The notes beneath the pieces are model-generated. The model was not told where the DNA came from. It searched no databases and saw only the letters and a program-made list of their open reading frames with translations. 58,246 nt of DNA from Pseudomonas sp. Irchel 3E20 (lineage in GTDB: Bacteria; Pseudomonadota; Gammaproteobacteria; Pseudomonadales; Pseudomonadaceae). Made by a program: the position numbers and the translations under genes. Below are positions 49,806 through 58,246 of this stretch, piece by piece (positions within the stretch are counted from its first letter, which is position 1; each line of letters starts with the position of its first letter). Location: NCBI RefSeq assembly GCF_900187645.1, contig NZ_FYEE01000018.1, forward strand, positions 1-58,246, read 5' to 3'.

Positions 49806-52549
49806 ATTCCGGGGGACGATTGTTCGGCCGCTTGCTGGGCCGCAACCCGGCGTTGCTCAACGACCCCTGGGCAGCCCTGCCGGCGCCCAGTGTCGGCTTG
49901 CAGTTGTACCTGAACCACGACGGCGGCGTGCTGCACATGGCCGGGCCGCTGCGCCACATGCTGGCCCAGCTCCGGCCGCTGGACCGGCCGCCGCTGCTGG
50001 ATTTTCTGCTGCCCCACAGCGCTCTGGTGGTCGAAGGCACGCCCGGCGATTGGCTGGGCCACAGCCTGGACCTGGATTTCGCCAGCCTGATCGGCCCGCC
50101 CTTGCAGTTGCGCGGCTGGGTGTCGCCCCTGGCCGAGGGCTGGCTGTTACAACTGCTCGACATCAGCGACCTGCGCCAGGGCCGCCAGCAGGCGCAAAGC
50201 CGCGAACATTGCCAGAGCCTGGCCGCGCAAATCAGCCAGCAGTTGCGCCAGTGCAGCCTGTCGCGCCTGCCCCAGGTGCTGGGCGAACAACTGCAAATGA
50301 TCGCCCAGCACTGGTACATCCCCTGCGTGGCGGTGGCGCTGCTCGATGAGCGCAATCAGGGCTGGCAGATCCACTGCCAATACCGCGCCCACGATGCCCC
50401 GCAGCTGTGGCACAACGGCCAGTTGCTGGGCAGCAGCCTGGACAGCCTGAGCGGTAACACCCCCCTGCGCCTGAGCGTGCAGCAGGGGCTGAGCGAACAC
50501 CCGCGCTTGCAAGGCCTGTTCGCCCACAGCGACGGCTGGCTGGTGCCGTACCGCGACGACCACGGTGTCGGCGCCTGGCTGCTGTGCGGTTTTTACCCAG
50601 TGTTGCAGCACGCCCCGGATTTGAGCTCGCGCGACTGGCTGCTGCTCACCGCCGCCCTCGCCGGGCCATTGCTCAGCCGCTTGCGCGAGCAGCGCCACCA
50701 CCTGCAACTCGAACGCCTCGATGCCTTGCAAGGCCTGCTCGGCGCCGGGTGGTGGGAATGGCAGCAGACCGACAACCAGATCCACCTGGCGCCGCCGCTG
50801 GCCCACAGCCTGCAATTACCAGCGGACACCTGGCAGTTGCCCCGCGAAGAGTGGCTGGCGCTGATCCACCCGGCCGAGCGCGAAGAACTCAACCGCCGCT
50901 TGCTCGACTTGCAGCAGCACGGCAAACCACTGGTGCTGAGCGTGCGCCTGCACCACGAGGAGGCCGAGCACGGGCCGCGGTGGTATCGCGTGCAGGGCCA
51001 GGCGTTGGGTGTGGGCGATGCTCGGCGGGTGGTCGGCTTCATGCTCGACATCAGCGACATCAAGAACCAGCAGCAACAGGCTGCCGCGGCCCACGCTCGG
51101 CTCGATAACCTGATCGCCAGTTCCCCGGCGGTGATCTACGTGCAGCGTTACGCACAAGGGGCGCTGGAGCCGAGTTTCTTCAGCGCCAGCCTGTTACCGC
51201 TGCTGGGCTGGACCCTGGCCGATTGCAGCGCCGCCGGCCTGCTGGAGCACTTGCACCCCGACGACCGCGAGGCGTATTTCCAGCGCACCCGGCAATTGCT
51301 GCGCGAGGGCTCGGTACGCAGCCGCTATCGCCTGCGCGACGCCGCGGGCAGCTACCACTGGCTGCTGGACGAAGCCAAGTTGCTGCGCGATGACCTCGGC
51401 CTGCCAGTGGAGGCAGTGGGCCTGTGGCTGGACATCACCGAGGCGACCCAGGCCGGCGAGCACGTGCGCCAAAGCGAGGAGCGCTACCGCATGCTGGTGG
51501 AGGATTCGCCAGCGATGATCTGCCGCTATCGCCCGGACTTAAGCCTGATCTTCGGCAATCGCCCCTTGGCCACTTACCTGGAATGCGCCCCCGAGGCGCT
51601 GCCGGGGGTCAACCTAGGCCAGTGGATGAGCGCCGAACAGCGCGAGGCCTTCGCCCAACGCATCGCCCAACTGACCCCGCAACGGCCCATCAGCACCGCC
51701 GAAATCAGCCTGCAACTGCCCGGGCGCGCCAACGCCTGGTGGGTGTGGTCCGACCGCGGCGTGTTCGACGAGCACGGCCAGTTGCGAGAAGTGCAAGCCG
51801 TGGGCCGCGACAACACCGAGGTGCGCCGCGCCCAGCAGCAACTGACCCAGAGCGCGAAAATGGCCACCCTCGGCGAGATGGCCACGGGCCTGGCCCACGA
51901 GATCAACCAACCGCTGAACGTGATGCGCATGGCCGTGGTCAACGTGCTCAAGCGCCTGGACAGCGGCGACGCCGAGCCCGCGTACCTGCAAGACAAACTC
52001 AAGCGCATCGACGCGCAGATCCAGCGCGCTGCCCGGGTGGTGGACCACATGCGCGTGTTCGGCCGCCGCTCGGAGGTTGAGCAACAGCCGTTCGACCCGG
52101 CCCGCGCGGTGGAGGGCACCGTTGCGCTGTTGGGCGAAGGGTTGCGTGGCAAAGGCGTGGAACTGCGCATCAGTGAAGTGCCGTTTGCGGTGCAGGTGCA
52201 CGGCCATGTCGATCAATTGGAGCAAGTGCTTATCAACCTGCTGGTCAACGCCCGCGATGCGCTGCTGAGCAAGCGCGAGGCCGACCGCCCGTTCAAGCCG
52301 TGGATCAGCGTGCACGCCGAGCGCGACGAAAACGCTGTGCGCCTGTGGGTGCAGGACAACGGCGGCGGCATCGACCCGCGCTTGCTGGAGCGCATCTTCG
52401 AGCCATTCTTCACCACCAAACCCGTGGGCGTGGGCACCGGCCTGGGGTTGTCGGTGAGCTACGGCATCATCGCCAACATGGGTGGGCGCCTGAGCGCCGG
52501 CAACACCGCCGACGGCGCGCGGTTTTGCGTGGAGCTGCCGCTGGTTTAG
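49802..52549 (+). CDS. pprA: PprA-like soluble hybrid-free sensor histidine kinase
   Basis: The 915-residue protein has no obvious membrane segment. It carries a GAF-like N-terminal region (about residues 100-310), three PAS domains (about 315-420, 430-545 and 555-675), and then HisKA and HATPase domains. The H-box is GLAHEINQPLN, followed by N (LLVNARDAL), G1 (QDNGGGID), F (FEPFFTTK) and G2 (GTGLGLSVS) boxes. The start is a TTG inside the tadF stop, so the exact N-terminus is uncertain. Cytosolic sensing of an unknown cue is likely. Confidence 0.87.
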   Translation: MNSGGRLFGRLLGRNPALLNDPWAALPAPSVGLQLYLNHDGGVLHMAGPLRHMLAQLRPLDRPPLLDFLLPHSALVVEGTPGDWLGHSLDLDFASLIGPPLQLRGWVSPLAEGWLLQLLDISDLRQGRQQAQSREHCQSLAAQISQQLRQCSLSRLPQVLGEQLQMIAQHWYIPCVAVALLDERNQGWQIHCQYRAHDAPQLWHNGQLLGSSLDSLSGNTPLRLSVQQGLSEHPRLQGLFAHSDGWLVPYRDDHGVGAWLLCGFYPVLQHAPDLSSRDWLLLTAALAGPLLSRLREQRHHLQLERLDALQGLLGAGWWEWQQTDNQIHLAPPLAHSLQLPADTWQLPREEWLALIHPAEREELNRRLLDLQQHGKPLVLSVRLHHEEAEHGPRWYRVQGQALGVGDARRVVGFMLDISDIKNQQQQAAAAHARLDNLIASSPAVIYVQRYAQGALEPSFFSASLLPLLGWTLADCSAAGLLEHLHPDDREAYFQRTRQLLREGSVRSRYRLRDAAGSYHWLLDEAKLLRDDLGLPVEAVGLWLDITEATQAGEHVRQSEERYRMLVEDSPAMICRYRPDLSLIFGNRPLATYLECAPEALPGVNLGQWMSAEQREAFAQRIAQLTPQRPISTAEISLQLPGRANAWWVWSDRGVFDEHGQLREVQAVGRDNTEVRRAQQQLTQSAKMATLGEMATGLAHEINQPLNVMRMAVVNVLKRLDSGDAEPAYLQDKLKRIDAQIQRAARVVDHMRVFGRRSEVEQQPFDPARAVEGTVALLGEGLRGKGVELRISEVPFAVQVHGHVDQLEQVLINLLVNARDALLSKREADRPFKPWISVHAERDENAVRLWVQDNGGGIDPRLLERIFEPFFTTKPVGVGTGLGLSVSYGIIANMGGRLSAGNTADGARFCVELPLV

Positions 52550-54525
52550 ATGAGCAATTGCGCCCGCCCGCCGGCATGGCAACTGAGGTTGGCGCCCACT
52601 TCGGCATTGCCCAGGCTCACCCCCAAAACGCTCAACACGCTGTTGACGATAGGGTCCAGCAGCGGCCCGAGAATGCTTTTGATCGCCGTCACCAACGCCG
52701 CGCTGATATCGCTCAACAACCCCGCCACCCCGGCCAGGGCCGCCGCGCTGATGCCACCGCTGGGCGCGGCGTAGGAGGTCAACTGCACGCCGGTGAGGGT
52801 GTCGCCCAGGCTGGTGATGATGTTGGTGGTGGCCAGGCCTTTGTACAGCGGGCCCAGGCCGATATTGGGCGGTAGCGGGTAGGGAATGCTCTGGCTGCGC
52901 GAGGCCACGCTGGTTTGCACCTTGAGGTCGAGCCAGCCGCCGACGCTGGGGATGCGCGCCTCGCAGCCCAGGCCAATGAACAGCAAGGTGTAGCAGCGCT
53001 CGGTGCCGATATCCACCAGGCGCACCGGGTCGACCACAATGGCCGCCGCCGAAGAAAACGCCTGGGTGGCGTTCACCCGGCCTACCCCCAGGTTGGCCAG
53101 CGCGGTGGTGACCTGGGCGGTGAGGCTTTTGGAGGTATCGGTGTCGCAGTTGTAGTCGGTGACAAAGCTCTTGGCCGGGGCTGCCTCCACGCTGACGTCC
53201 AGGCTGGAGATCAGTTGCAGCGAGGGGTGCACGCAGGGCTTGGTGAGGATGCACAGCAACGGGTCGAGCAGGGTCGTAAGCTTGAGGCCCAGCAGGTTGT
53301 TGACCACCCCCACCACCGGGGTCAGCACCTGGGACAAGCCGTTGGTCAGCGCGCTAATGTTTTTGAGTACCGGCAGGTCGAGGGTCACCAGGGTACGCAC
53401 CTGGGCGGTGCGCACGAAGATCTGCCTGGCGGTCACCACCGGACCGACGGCGGCGTATTCGGCCTTGGCTACTTTCGGGTTGCCGATGGCCGACATCTGC
53501 GGGGCCTCGATGACCTTGGTCTTGATCGTGACCGTGGCGACATTGGGCACGCCAACGCTGTAGTCCACCGAGACGGCGGTCTTGCTGTTGGACAACTGCG
53601 CCACGCCTTGTACCAATTGGAACAGTTGCAGGGTGGAATCCAACCCCGCCGTGGTGGTGCCGGTCTGCACCTTGATGAGGTCGCCCAACTTGAGCAATTG
53701 CGTGTTGCGGCTTATCAGGCTCAGGGCCTGCATCGCCTGCAAGGTGACGGTAGCCACCGAGCCGTCCTTGGGCAGCACTTTGATCGCGGCGTCGAGCAGT
53801 TTGGTCGGCGACACATCGGTGGCGAGCAGGGTGTCGTAGTCGCCGGCCTTGACGTTGAGGTCCACCGCCAATTGATCGAGGAAGCTGAGCAACTTGATGT
53901 CGGTCTTGGCCAAGCCGTCCCAGCCCAGGGCGCTGATGTTCACCGTGCCGCCCAGCAGGCCGCCGACCACCGCGTTGAGCACGGCCGACTTGGTGCTATC
54001 GATGGTGCCCAGCACGGTGCGGATAGTCAGCATCGCCAAGGGCGAAGGCATGCCTGCCACCGCCGTGGCGCTGAGGGTTGTGGTGGTGGTCGCCGCGCGG
54101 CCGCTGAACAGGGCGCCCACGCCCGCGGCAATGCTGGTGGTGACGGTACGGGTGGCGACCACGCGGATGGCTTCGCTCTTGGCCGCATCCACGGCAAAGG
54201 TGCGCAGGTTTTGCCCATTCACGGTGAGCGCGCCGCACGTGGTGGCCAGGGTCTGGTTGGCGTCAACGGTGAAGCCGTTGCGGGTGGCGTTTTGCGCGGC
54301 GTAGGTGGCGGCGCTGGTGTCCGGGGTGCAATGGCCACCACGGCTGGCGGCTTCCAGGGCGGCCATGTCGGCCACGCGCTGGAGCTTGCGCTGCTCCAGG
54401 TACAGGCGGCCGCTGTCGACCACCACCAGCATCATCAATGCCGCCAACCCCAGAGTGATGGCCGCCACCAGGCCAATGGCCCCGCGTTGGCGGGTACGGC
54501 TGCTGCGTCCTGAACCGGGAGACAT
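52546..54525 (-). CDS. tadG: TadG-like membrane-anchored pilus protein
   Basis: This 659-residue protein has an N-terminal TadE/Flp-like anchor (RQRGAIGLVAAITLGLAALM, residues 14-33) followed by a large periplasmic region rich in hydrophobic residues, Thr and Val. Cysteines occur in pairs near residues 75-100 and 440-480. TadG proteins support Flp pilus anchoring. The ATG at 54525 has AGGAG upstream. Its stop overlaps the stop of the convergent pprA-like gene by four bases. Confidence 0.87.
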   Translation of the reverse strand: MSPGSGRSSRTRQRGAIGLVAAITLGLAALMMLVVVDSGRLYLEQRKLQRVADMAALEAASRGGHCTPDTSAATYAAQNATRNGFTVDANQTLATTCGALTVNGQNLRTFAVDAAKSEAIRVVATRTVTTSIAAGVGALFSGRAATTTTTLSATAVAGMPSPLAMLTIRTVLGTIDSTKSAVLNAVVGGLLGGTVNISALGWDGLAKTDIKLLSFLDQLAVDLNVKAGDYDTLLATDVSPTKLLDAAIKVLPKDGSVATVTLQAMQALSLISRNTQLLKLGDLIKVQTGTTTAGLDSTLQLFQLVQGVAQLSNSKTAVSVDYSVGVPNVATVTIKTKVIEAPQMSAIGNPKVAKAEYAAVGPVVTARQIFVRTAQVRTLVTLDLPVLKNISALTNGLSQVLTPVVGVVNNLLGLKLTTLLDPLLCILTKPCVHPSLQLISSLDVSVEAAPAKSFVTDYNCDTDTSKSLTAQVTTALANLGVGRVNATQAFSSAAAIVVDPVRLVDIGTERCYTLLFIGLGCEARIPSVGGWLDLKVQTSVASRSQSIPYPLPPNIGLGPLYKGLATTNIITSLGDTLTGVQLTSYAAPSGGISAAALAGVAGLLSDISAALVTAIKSILGPLLDPIVNSVLSVLGVSLGNAEVGANLSCHAGGRAQLLI

Positions 54526-54713
54526 CGAGCACTCCTGTGCCGGCCTGAGGCCGAGCGCTTCCTCCGTTGATGCAGGGCAGTGTAGACAAGGCAGTGGCAC
54601 TGCGCTGGCAACCGGCCAGCCCAGGCGACTGGCGGCGGCCGCCAGGGTTGAACCCCGCCGCCAGTGCGTGCATGGTTGTGCTTCGTCGCCAAAAACAACA
54701 ATAAGGAACCGTC

Positions 54714-56651
54714 ATGTTCGATATCAGCACGTTCCCCAAAGCCGATGCCGTGCGCCGGGCTGCCCAACTGAGTCAGGACGACTACCAGCGCCTGTACCGC
54801 CAATCCATCGACCATCCCGACACCTTCTGGGCCGAGCAGGCCAAGCGCTTCCTGGATTGGTCCACTCCCTGGCAGAGCGTGCAGCACAGCGACCTCACCC
54901 ACGGTACCGCCACCTGGTTCGACGGTGGCGAGTTGAACGTCAGCTACAACTGCATCGACCGCCACCTGGCCACCCGTGGCGAGCAAGTCGCGCTGCTGTG
55001 GGAGGGCGATGACCCGGCGCAGTCAGCCAACATCACCTACCGCCAACTCCACGAACACGTCTGCCGTTTGGCCAACGTGCTGAAAAGCCGCGGCGTGAAA
55101 AAGGGCGACCGGGTGTGCATCTATATGCCGATGATCCCCGAGGCGGCCTACGCCATGCTCGCCTGCACCCGCATCGGCGCCGTGCATTCGGTGGTGTTCG
55201 GCGGCTTCTCCCCGGACGCCCTGCGCGACCGCATCCTCAACGCCGACTGCCGCACGGTGATAACCGCCGACCAGGGCGTGCGCGGCGGCAAATTCGTGCC
55301 CCTCAAGCAGAACGTCGATAAGGCCCTGCTCAGTTGCCCGAAAGTCAGCACCGTGCTGGTGGTGGAGCGCACGGGCGCCGAGGTCGACTGGACCCCGGGC
55401 CGCGATATTGGCTACCGCCAGGCCTGCGCCGAGGTAAGCGCCGACTGCCCGCCCGAGCCCATGGGCGCCGAAGCACCGCTGTTTATCCTCTACACCTCCG
55501 GCAGCACCGGCAAACCTAAAGGCGTGCTGCACACCACCGGCGGCTACCTGCTGCAAGCGGCGATGACCTTCAAGTACGTGCTCGACTACCGCGACGGCGA
55601 AGTGTTCTGGTGCACCGCCGACGTCGGTTGGGTCACCGGCCACAGCTACATCGTCTATGGCCCGCTGGCCAACGGCGCCACCAGCCTGATGTTCGAGGGC
55701 ATCCCCAGCTACCCCGACAGTTCGCGGTTCTGGCAGGTGATCGACAAGCACCAGGTGAATATTTTCTACACCGCGCCCACCGCCCTGCGCGCCCTGATGC
55801 GCGAAGGCGACGGGCCCCTGCAAGGCACCTCCCGCGCCAGCCTGCGCCTGCTGGGCAGCGTCGGCGAGCCGATCAACCCGCAAGCCTGGGACTGGTACTT
55901 CAACACCGTGGGCCAGCAGCGCTGCCCGATTGTCGACACCTGGTGGCAGACCGAAACCGGCGCCATCATGCTCAGCCCCCTGGCCAGCGCCCAACGCATC
56001 AAACCCGGTTGCGCGACACAACCGCTGTTCGGCGTGCAACCGGTGCTGCTGGATGAACAGGGCCGGGAAATCGACGGCGCCGGCAGCGGCATCCTGGCGA
56101 TCAAGGCCAGTTGGCCGGGGCAGATCCGCAGCGTCTACGGCGACCCGCAACGCATGGTCGACACCTACTTCAAGCCCTACCCCGGCTACTACTTCACCGG
56201 CGACGGCGCACGCCGCGACGAGGACGGCGATTACTGGATCACCGGGCGCATCGACGACGTGATTAACGTCTCCGGCCACCGCATCGGCACCGCCGAAGTG
56301 GAAAGCGCCCTAGTGCTGCACGACAGCATCGCCGAAGCCGCCGTAGTGGGTTACCCCCACGACATCAAAGGCCAGGGCATCTACGCCTTCGTCACGCCGA
56401 TAAACGGCATCGCCACCGACGACGCCCTGATGAAAGCACTGCGCGACCACGTCAGCCAGGAAATCGGCAGCTTCGCCAAACCGGACCTGATCCAATGGGC
56501 CCCGGCCTTGCCCAAAACCCGTTCGGGCAAGATCATGCGGCGCATCCTGCGCAAAATCGCCTGCAATGAACTGGACACCCTGGGCGACACCTCCACCCTG
56601 GCCGACGCCAGCGTGGTCGATGGCCTGATCGCCAAGCGCCTCAACACCTGA
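54714..56651 (+). CDS. acs: Acetyl-CoA synthetase
   Basis: This 645-residue AMP-forming synthetase converts acetate, CoA and ATP to acetyl-CoA. The P-loop-like YTSGSTGKPKG, the adenylate motif DTWWQTETG, the hinge ITGRIDDVIN and the acetylatable lysine K606 in PKTRSGKIMRR are all present. The sequence follows my recollection of AcsB of P. aeruginosa (PA4733) more closely than AcsA, for example MFDI at the N-terminus. AAGGA precedes the ATG. Confidence 0.95.
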   Translation: MFDISTFPKADAVRRAAQLSQDDYQRLYRQSIDHPDTFWAEQAKRFLDWSTPWQSVQHSDLTHGTATWFDGGELNVSYNCIDRHLATRGEQVALLWEGDDPAQSANITYRQLHEHVCRLANVLKSRGVKKGDRVCIYMPMIPEAAYAMLACTRIGAVHSVVFGGFSPDALRDRILNADCRTVITADQGVRGGKFVPLKQNVDKALLSCPKVSTVLVVERTGAEVDWTPGRDIGYRQACAEVSADCPPEPMGAEAPLFILYTSGSTGKPKGVLHTTGGYLLQAAMTFKYVLDYRDGEVFWCTADVGWVTGHSYIVYGPLANGATSLMFEGIPSYPDSSRFWQVIDKHQVNIFYTAPTALRALMREGDGPLQGTSRASLRLLGSVGEPINPQAWDWYFNTVGQQRCPIVDTWWQTETGAIMLSPLASAQRIKPGCATQPLFGVQPVLLDEQGREIDGAGSGILAIKASWPGQIRSVYGDPQRMVDTYFKPYPGYYFTGDGARRDEDGDYWITGRIDDVINVSGHRIGTAEVESALVLHDSIAEAAVVGYPHDIKGQGIYAFVTPINGIATDDALMKALRDHVSQEIGSFAKPDLIQWAPALPKTRSGKIMRRILRKIACNELDTLGDTSTLADASVVDGLIAKRLNT

Positions 56652-56660
56652 CCCACCACG

Positions 56661-56683
56661 CGGCGCGCCGGCCGGGCGCGCCG
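56661..56683. repeat. GC-rich hairpin after acs
   Basis: CGGCGCGCC and GGCGCGCCG form a perfect nine-base-pair stem around GGCCG, ten bases past the acs stop. It lacks a T-tract on either strand, so it is a weak terminator candidate at best and may only protect the mRNA end. Confidence 0.45.
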
Positions 56684-56699
56684 CCCCTATCGAGCCGCC

Positions 56700-57572
56700 A
56701 TGGACTTTATCCGCAACCGCATCGAAACCCAGATCATGAGCCTGAGCGGCCTGTCCCTAGGCCGACTGGACCTGGAAAACCCCAAGGGCGACCCGGGCCT
56801 GTTCGGCCCCGACTCCGTCAGTTGGCAGGTACACGGCGACTTCACCAGCATGCTCATCGGCGGCATCAGCGCCCTGCTGCTGCAAGCCCTGCATCCGCTG
56901 GCGCTGGCCGGGGTGTGGGACCACTCCAATTTCCGCCAGGACATGCTCGGGCGCCTGCGCCGCACCGGGCAGTTCATCTCCGGCACCACGTTCGGTTCAC
57001 GCCAGGACGCCCAATGGCTGATCGATAAAGTGCGCACCATCCACCTGCAAGTGGTCGGCACCGCCCCTGACGGCCGCCCCTACGCCGCCAGCGACCCCGA
57101 CCTGCTGACCTGGGTGCACGTGGCCGAGGTCAGCAGCTTCCTCGCCGCCCACCTGCGCTACCGCAACCCCGACCTCAGCCCCGCCGACCAGGACAGTTAC
57201 TACGCCGAAATTGCCCTGATCGCCGAACAACTCGGCGCCCGCGACGTGCCCCGCTCGCGCCAGGAAGTGGCGGCCTACCTGCAACGCCTGCGCCCGCAAT
57301 TGCTGTGCGACGAACGCAGCCGCGAAGTGCTGCGCCTGCTCCTCGCCGCCCCGGCGCCGAGCCGCTTGGCCAAGCCCTTCGGCGCGCTGATGATGCAGGC
57401 CGGCATCGACCTGCTGCCGGATTGGGCCAGCGCCATGCTCGACGTGAGCCAAACCCCGCTGCAACGCTCGCTGATCCGCGCCAGCGTCAAACGCAGCGCG
57501 CCGGTGTTGCGCTGGGCAGTGCGCAACGGGTCGGTGCAAAGGGCCAAGCGGCGCATGGGGATTTCTGAGTGA
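56700..57572 (+). CDS. Oxygenase MpaB family (DUF2236) protein
   Basis: The 290-residue, mostly helical protein belongs to the MpaB/latex-clearing-protein family (DUF2236). The conserved heme-pocket arginine and histidine region is visible in GGISALLLQALHPLALAGVWDHS and again in LTWVHVAEVSSFL. Members include heme-b oxygenases, but most bacterial ones have no known substrate. The gene starts about 50 bases after acs and could share its transcript. Confidence 0.82.
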   Translation: MDFIRNRIETQIMSLSGLSLGRLDLENPKGDPGLFGPDSVSWQVHGDFTSMLIGGISALLLQALHPLALAGVWDHSNFRQDMLGRLRRTGQFISGTTFGSRQDAQWLIDKVRTIHLQVVGTAPDGRPYAASDPDLLTWVHVAEVSSFLAAHLRYRNPDLSPADQDSYYAEIALIAEQLGARDVPRSRQEVAAYLQRLRPQLLCDERSREVLRLLLAAPAPSRLAKPFGALMMQAGIDLLPDWASAMLDVSQTPLQRSLIRASVKRSAPVLRWAVRNGSVQRAKRRMGISE

Positions 57573-57599
57573 GCGCCGGGGTGGGTGTGTAAACCCCTT

Positions 57600-57622
57600 G
57601 TGGGAGCGGGCCCTGCTCCCAC
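57600..57622. repeat. Single REP element
   Basis: GTGGGAGC and GCTCCCAC are inverted arms around a GGGCCCT centre, the core of the same REP family as at 27272 and 47195. It lies between the MpaB-like gene and the thiolase. Confidence 0.75.
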
Positions 57623-57741
57623 ACTGCCCGCCCCCCAAGACAAGACCCGGGGAACACTTCCCGACCGCCCGGTTCGCAATTGGAACCCAGCGCCAGGTCT
57701 GTGCCACCATGGCGTTTTGACTTCACTTGAGGATCAGCGCC

Positions 57742-58246
57742 ATGCAAGACGTCGTTATCGTTGCCGCCACCCGCACCGCCGTCGGCAGTTTCCAGGGCTC
57801 GCTCGCCAGCGTGCCGGCCGTGGAGTTGGGCGCTGCGGTGATCCGCCAATTGCTGGCCCACACTGGCCTGGACCCGGCCGAAGTGGATGAAGTGATCCTC
57901 GGCCAGGTCCTCACCGCCGGTTGCGGGCAGAACCCGGCGCGCCAAGCGGCGATCAAGGCCGGCCTGCCCCACGCCGTGCCGGCGCTGACCCTGAACAAAG
58001 TCTGCGGTTCGGGCCTCAAGGCCCTGCACCTGGGCGCCCAGGCCATCCGCTGCGGCGACGCCGAGGTCATCATTGCCGGGGGCCAGGAGAACATGAGCCT
58101 GGCCCATTACGTCATGCCCGGCGCGCGCACCGGCCTGCGCATGGGCCACGCGCAAATGGTCGACACCCTGATTAGCGACGGCTTGTGGGATGCCTTCAAC
58201 GACTACCACATGGGCATTACCGCCGAGAACCTCGTCGAAAAATACG
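57742..58246 (+). CDS. Acetyl-CoA C-acetyltransferase, AtoB type, 5' part
   Basis: The first 168 codons of a thiolase reach the window edge without a stop. The nucleophilic cysteine is in NKVCGSGLKAL (about residue 88), with GGQENMSLAHYV after it. The length to the edge and the short N-terminus fit the biosynthetic AtoB/PhaA type, unlike the longer thiolase at 27369-28646. GAGGATC precedes the ATG. The downstream partner genes are not visible. Confidence 0.92.
   Translation, partial: MQDVVIVAATRTAVGSFQGSLASVPAVELGAAVIRQLLAHTGLDPAEVDEVILGQVLTAGCGQNPARQAAIKAGLPHAVPALTLNKVCGSGLKALHLGAQAIRCGDAEVIIAGGQENMSLAHYVMPGARTGLRMGHAQMVDTLISDGLWDAFNDYHMGITAENLVEKY

Noticed and set aside
56661..56683. Terminator after acs
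   Set aside because: The stem is strong but has no T-tract on the plus strand, so I list it only as a hairpin.

Overview
The window is GC-rich chromosomal DNA of a Pseudomonas, most likely of the P. fluorescens group. The gene order at the left (rRNA promoters, msrQ-msrP, pssA, ilvC-ilvN-ilvI, yqcC-lpoP-mrcB, an APH/ATPase gene, a pentapeptide gene, a TfoX-C gene, a PrrF sRNA, heme import genes) follows the P. aeruginosa PA4690-PA4708 neighbourhood, and the proteins are recognisably pseudomonad. Identification is by reading motifs and remembered family features; no database search was possible.

Region 1 (1-12.7 kb) is core housekeeping. The left edge holds two tandem minus-strand promoters that fire into an rRNA operon lying outside the window. 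Then come the periplasmic methionine sulfoxide repair pair msrPQ, phosphatidylserine synthase, the acetolactate synthase/reductoisomerase genes with a possible attenuator leader, and the PBP1b operon with its lipoprotein activator LpoP. Region 2 (12.7-17 kb) is about iron: a Fur-controlled PrrF sRNA, then a heme ABC importer with a Fur-box candidate, with deoC between them. Region 3 (17-31.5 kb) is mixed: sfsA, an aminotransferase, dksA, an rRNA methyltransferase-like gene, a DUF748 envelope protein, a RIO-type kinase, an amino-acid-type chemoreceptor with a FliA-like promoter, and a thiolase divergent from a FabG-like/MaoC pair.

Region 4 (31.5-38.7 kb) is accessory. A Gly/Thr-rich lipoprotein is followed by a TpsB-type outer-membrane transporter, with a terminator between them. 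Next is a minus-strand Tle1/DUF2235-like lipase effector preceded by two tandemly duplicated DUF3304-like immunity lipoproteins and the 3' stub of a third. The effector has GYDTG where a GxSxG nucleophile elbow is expected.

Region 5 (38.7-54.5 kb) is a complete Flp/Tad pilus locus: orphan receiver, flp pilin, rcpC, rcpA, tadZ, tadA, tadB, tadC, tadD, a DUF3613 gene, a PprB-like regulator, FppA prepilin peptidase, a TadE/F pseudopilin, a PprA-like kinase and tadG. Two oddities stand out: tadA carries a one-base frameshift, and five tandem 138-bp units made of inverted REP pairs separate the pilus operon from pprB. Region 6 (54.7 kb to the end) has acetyl-CoA synthetase, a DUF2236/MpaB-like protein and the start of an AtoB-type thiolase cut by the window edge.
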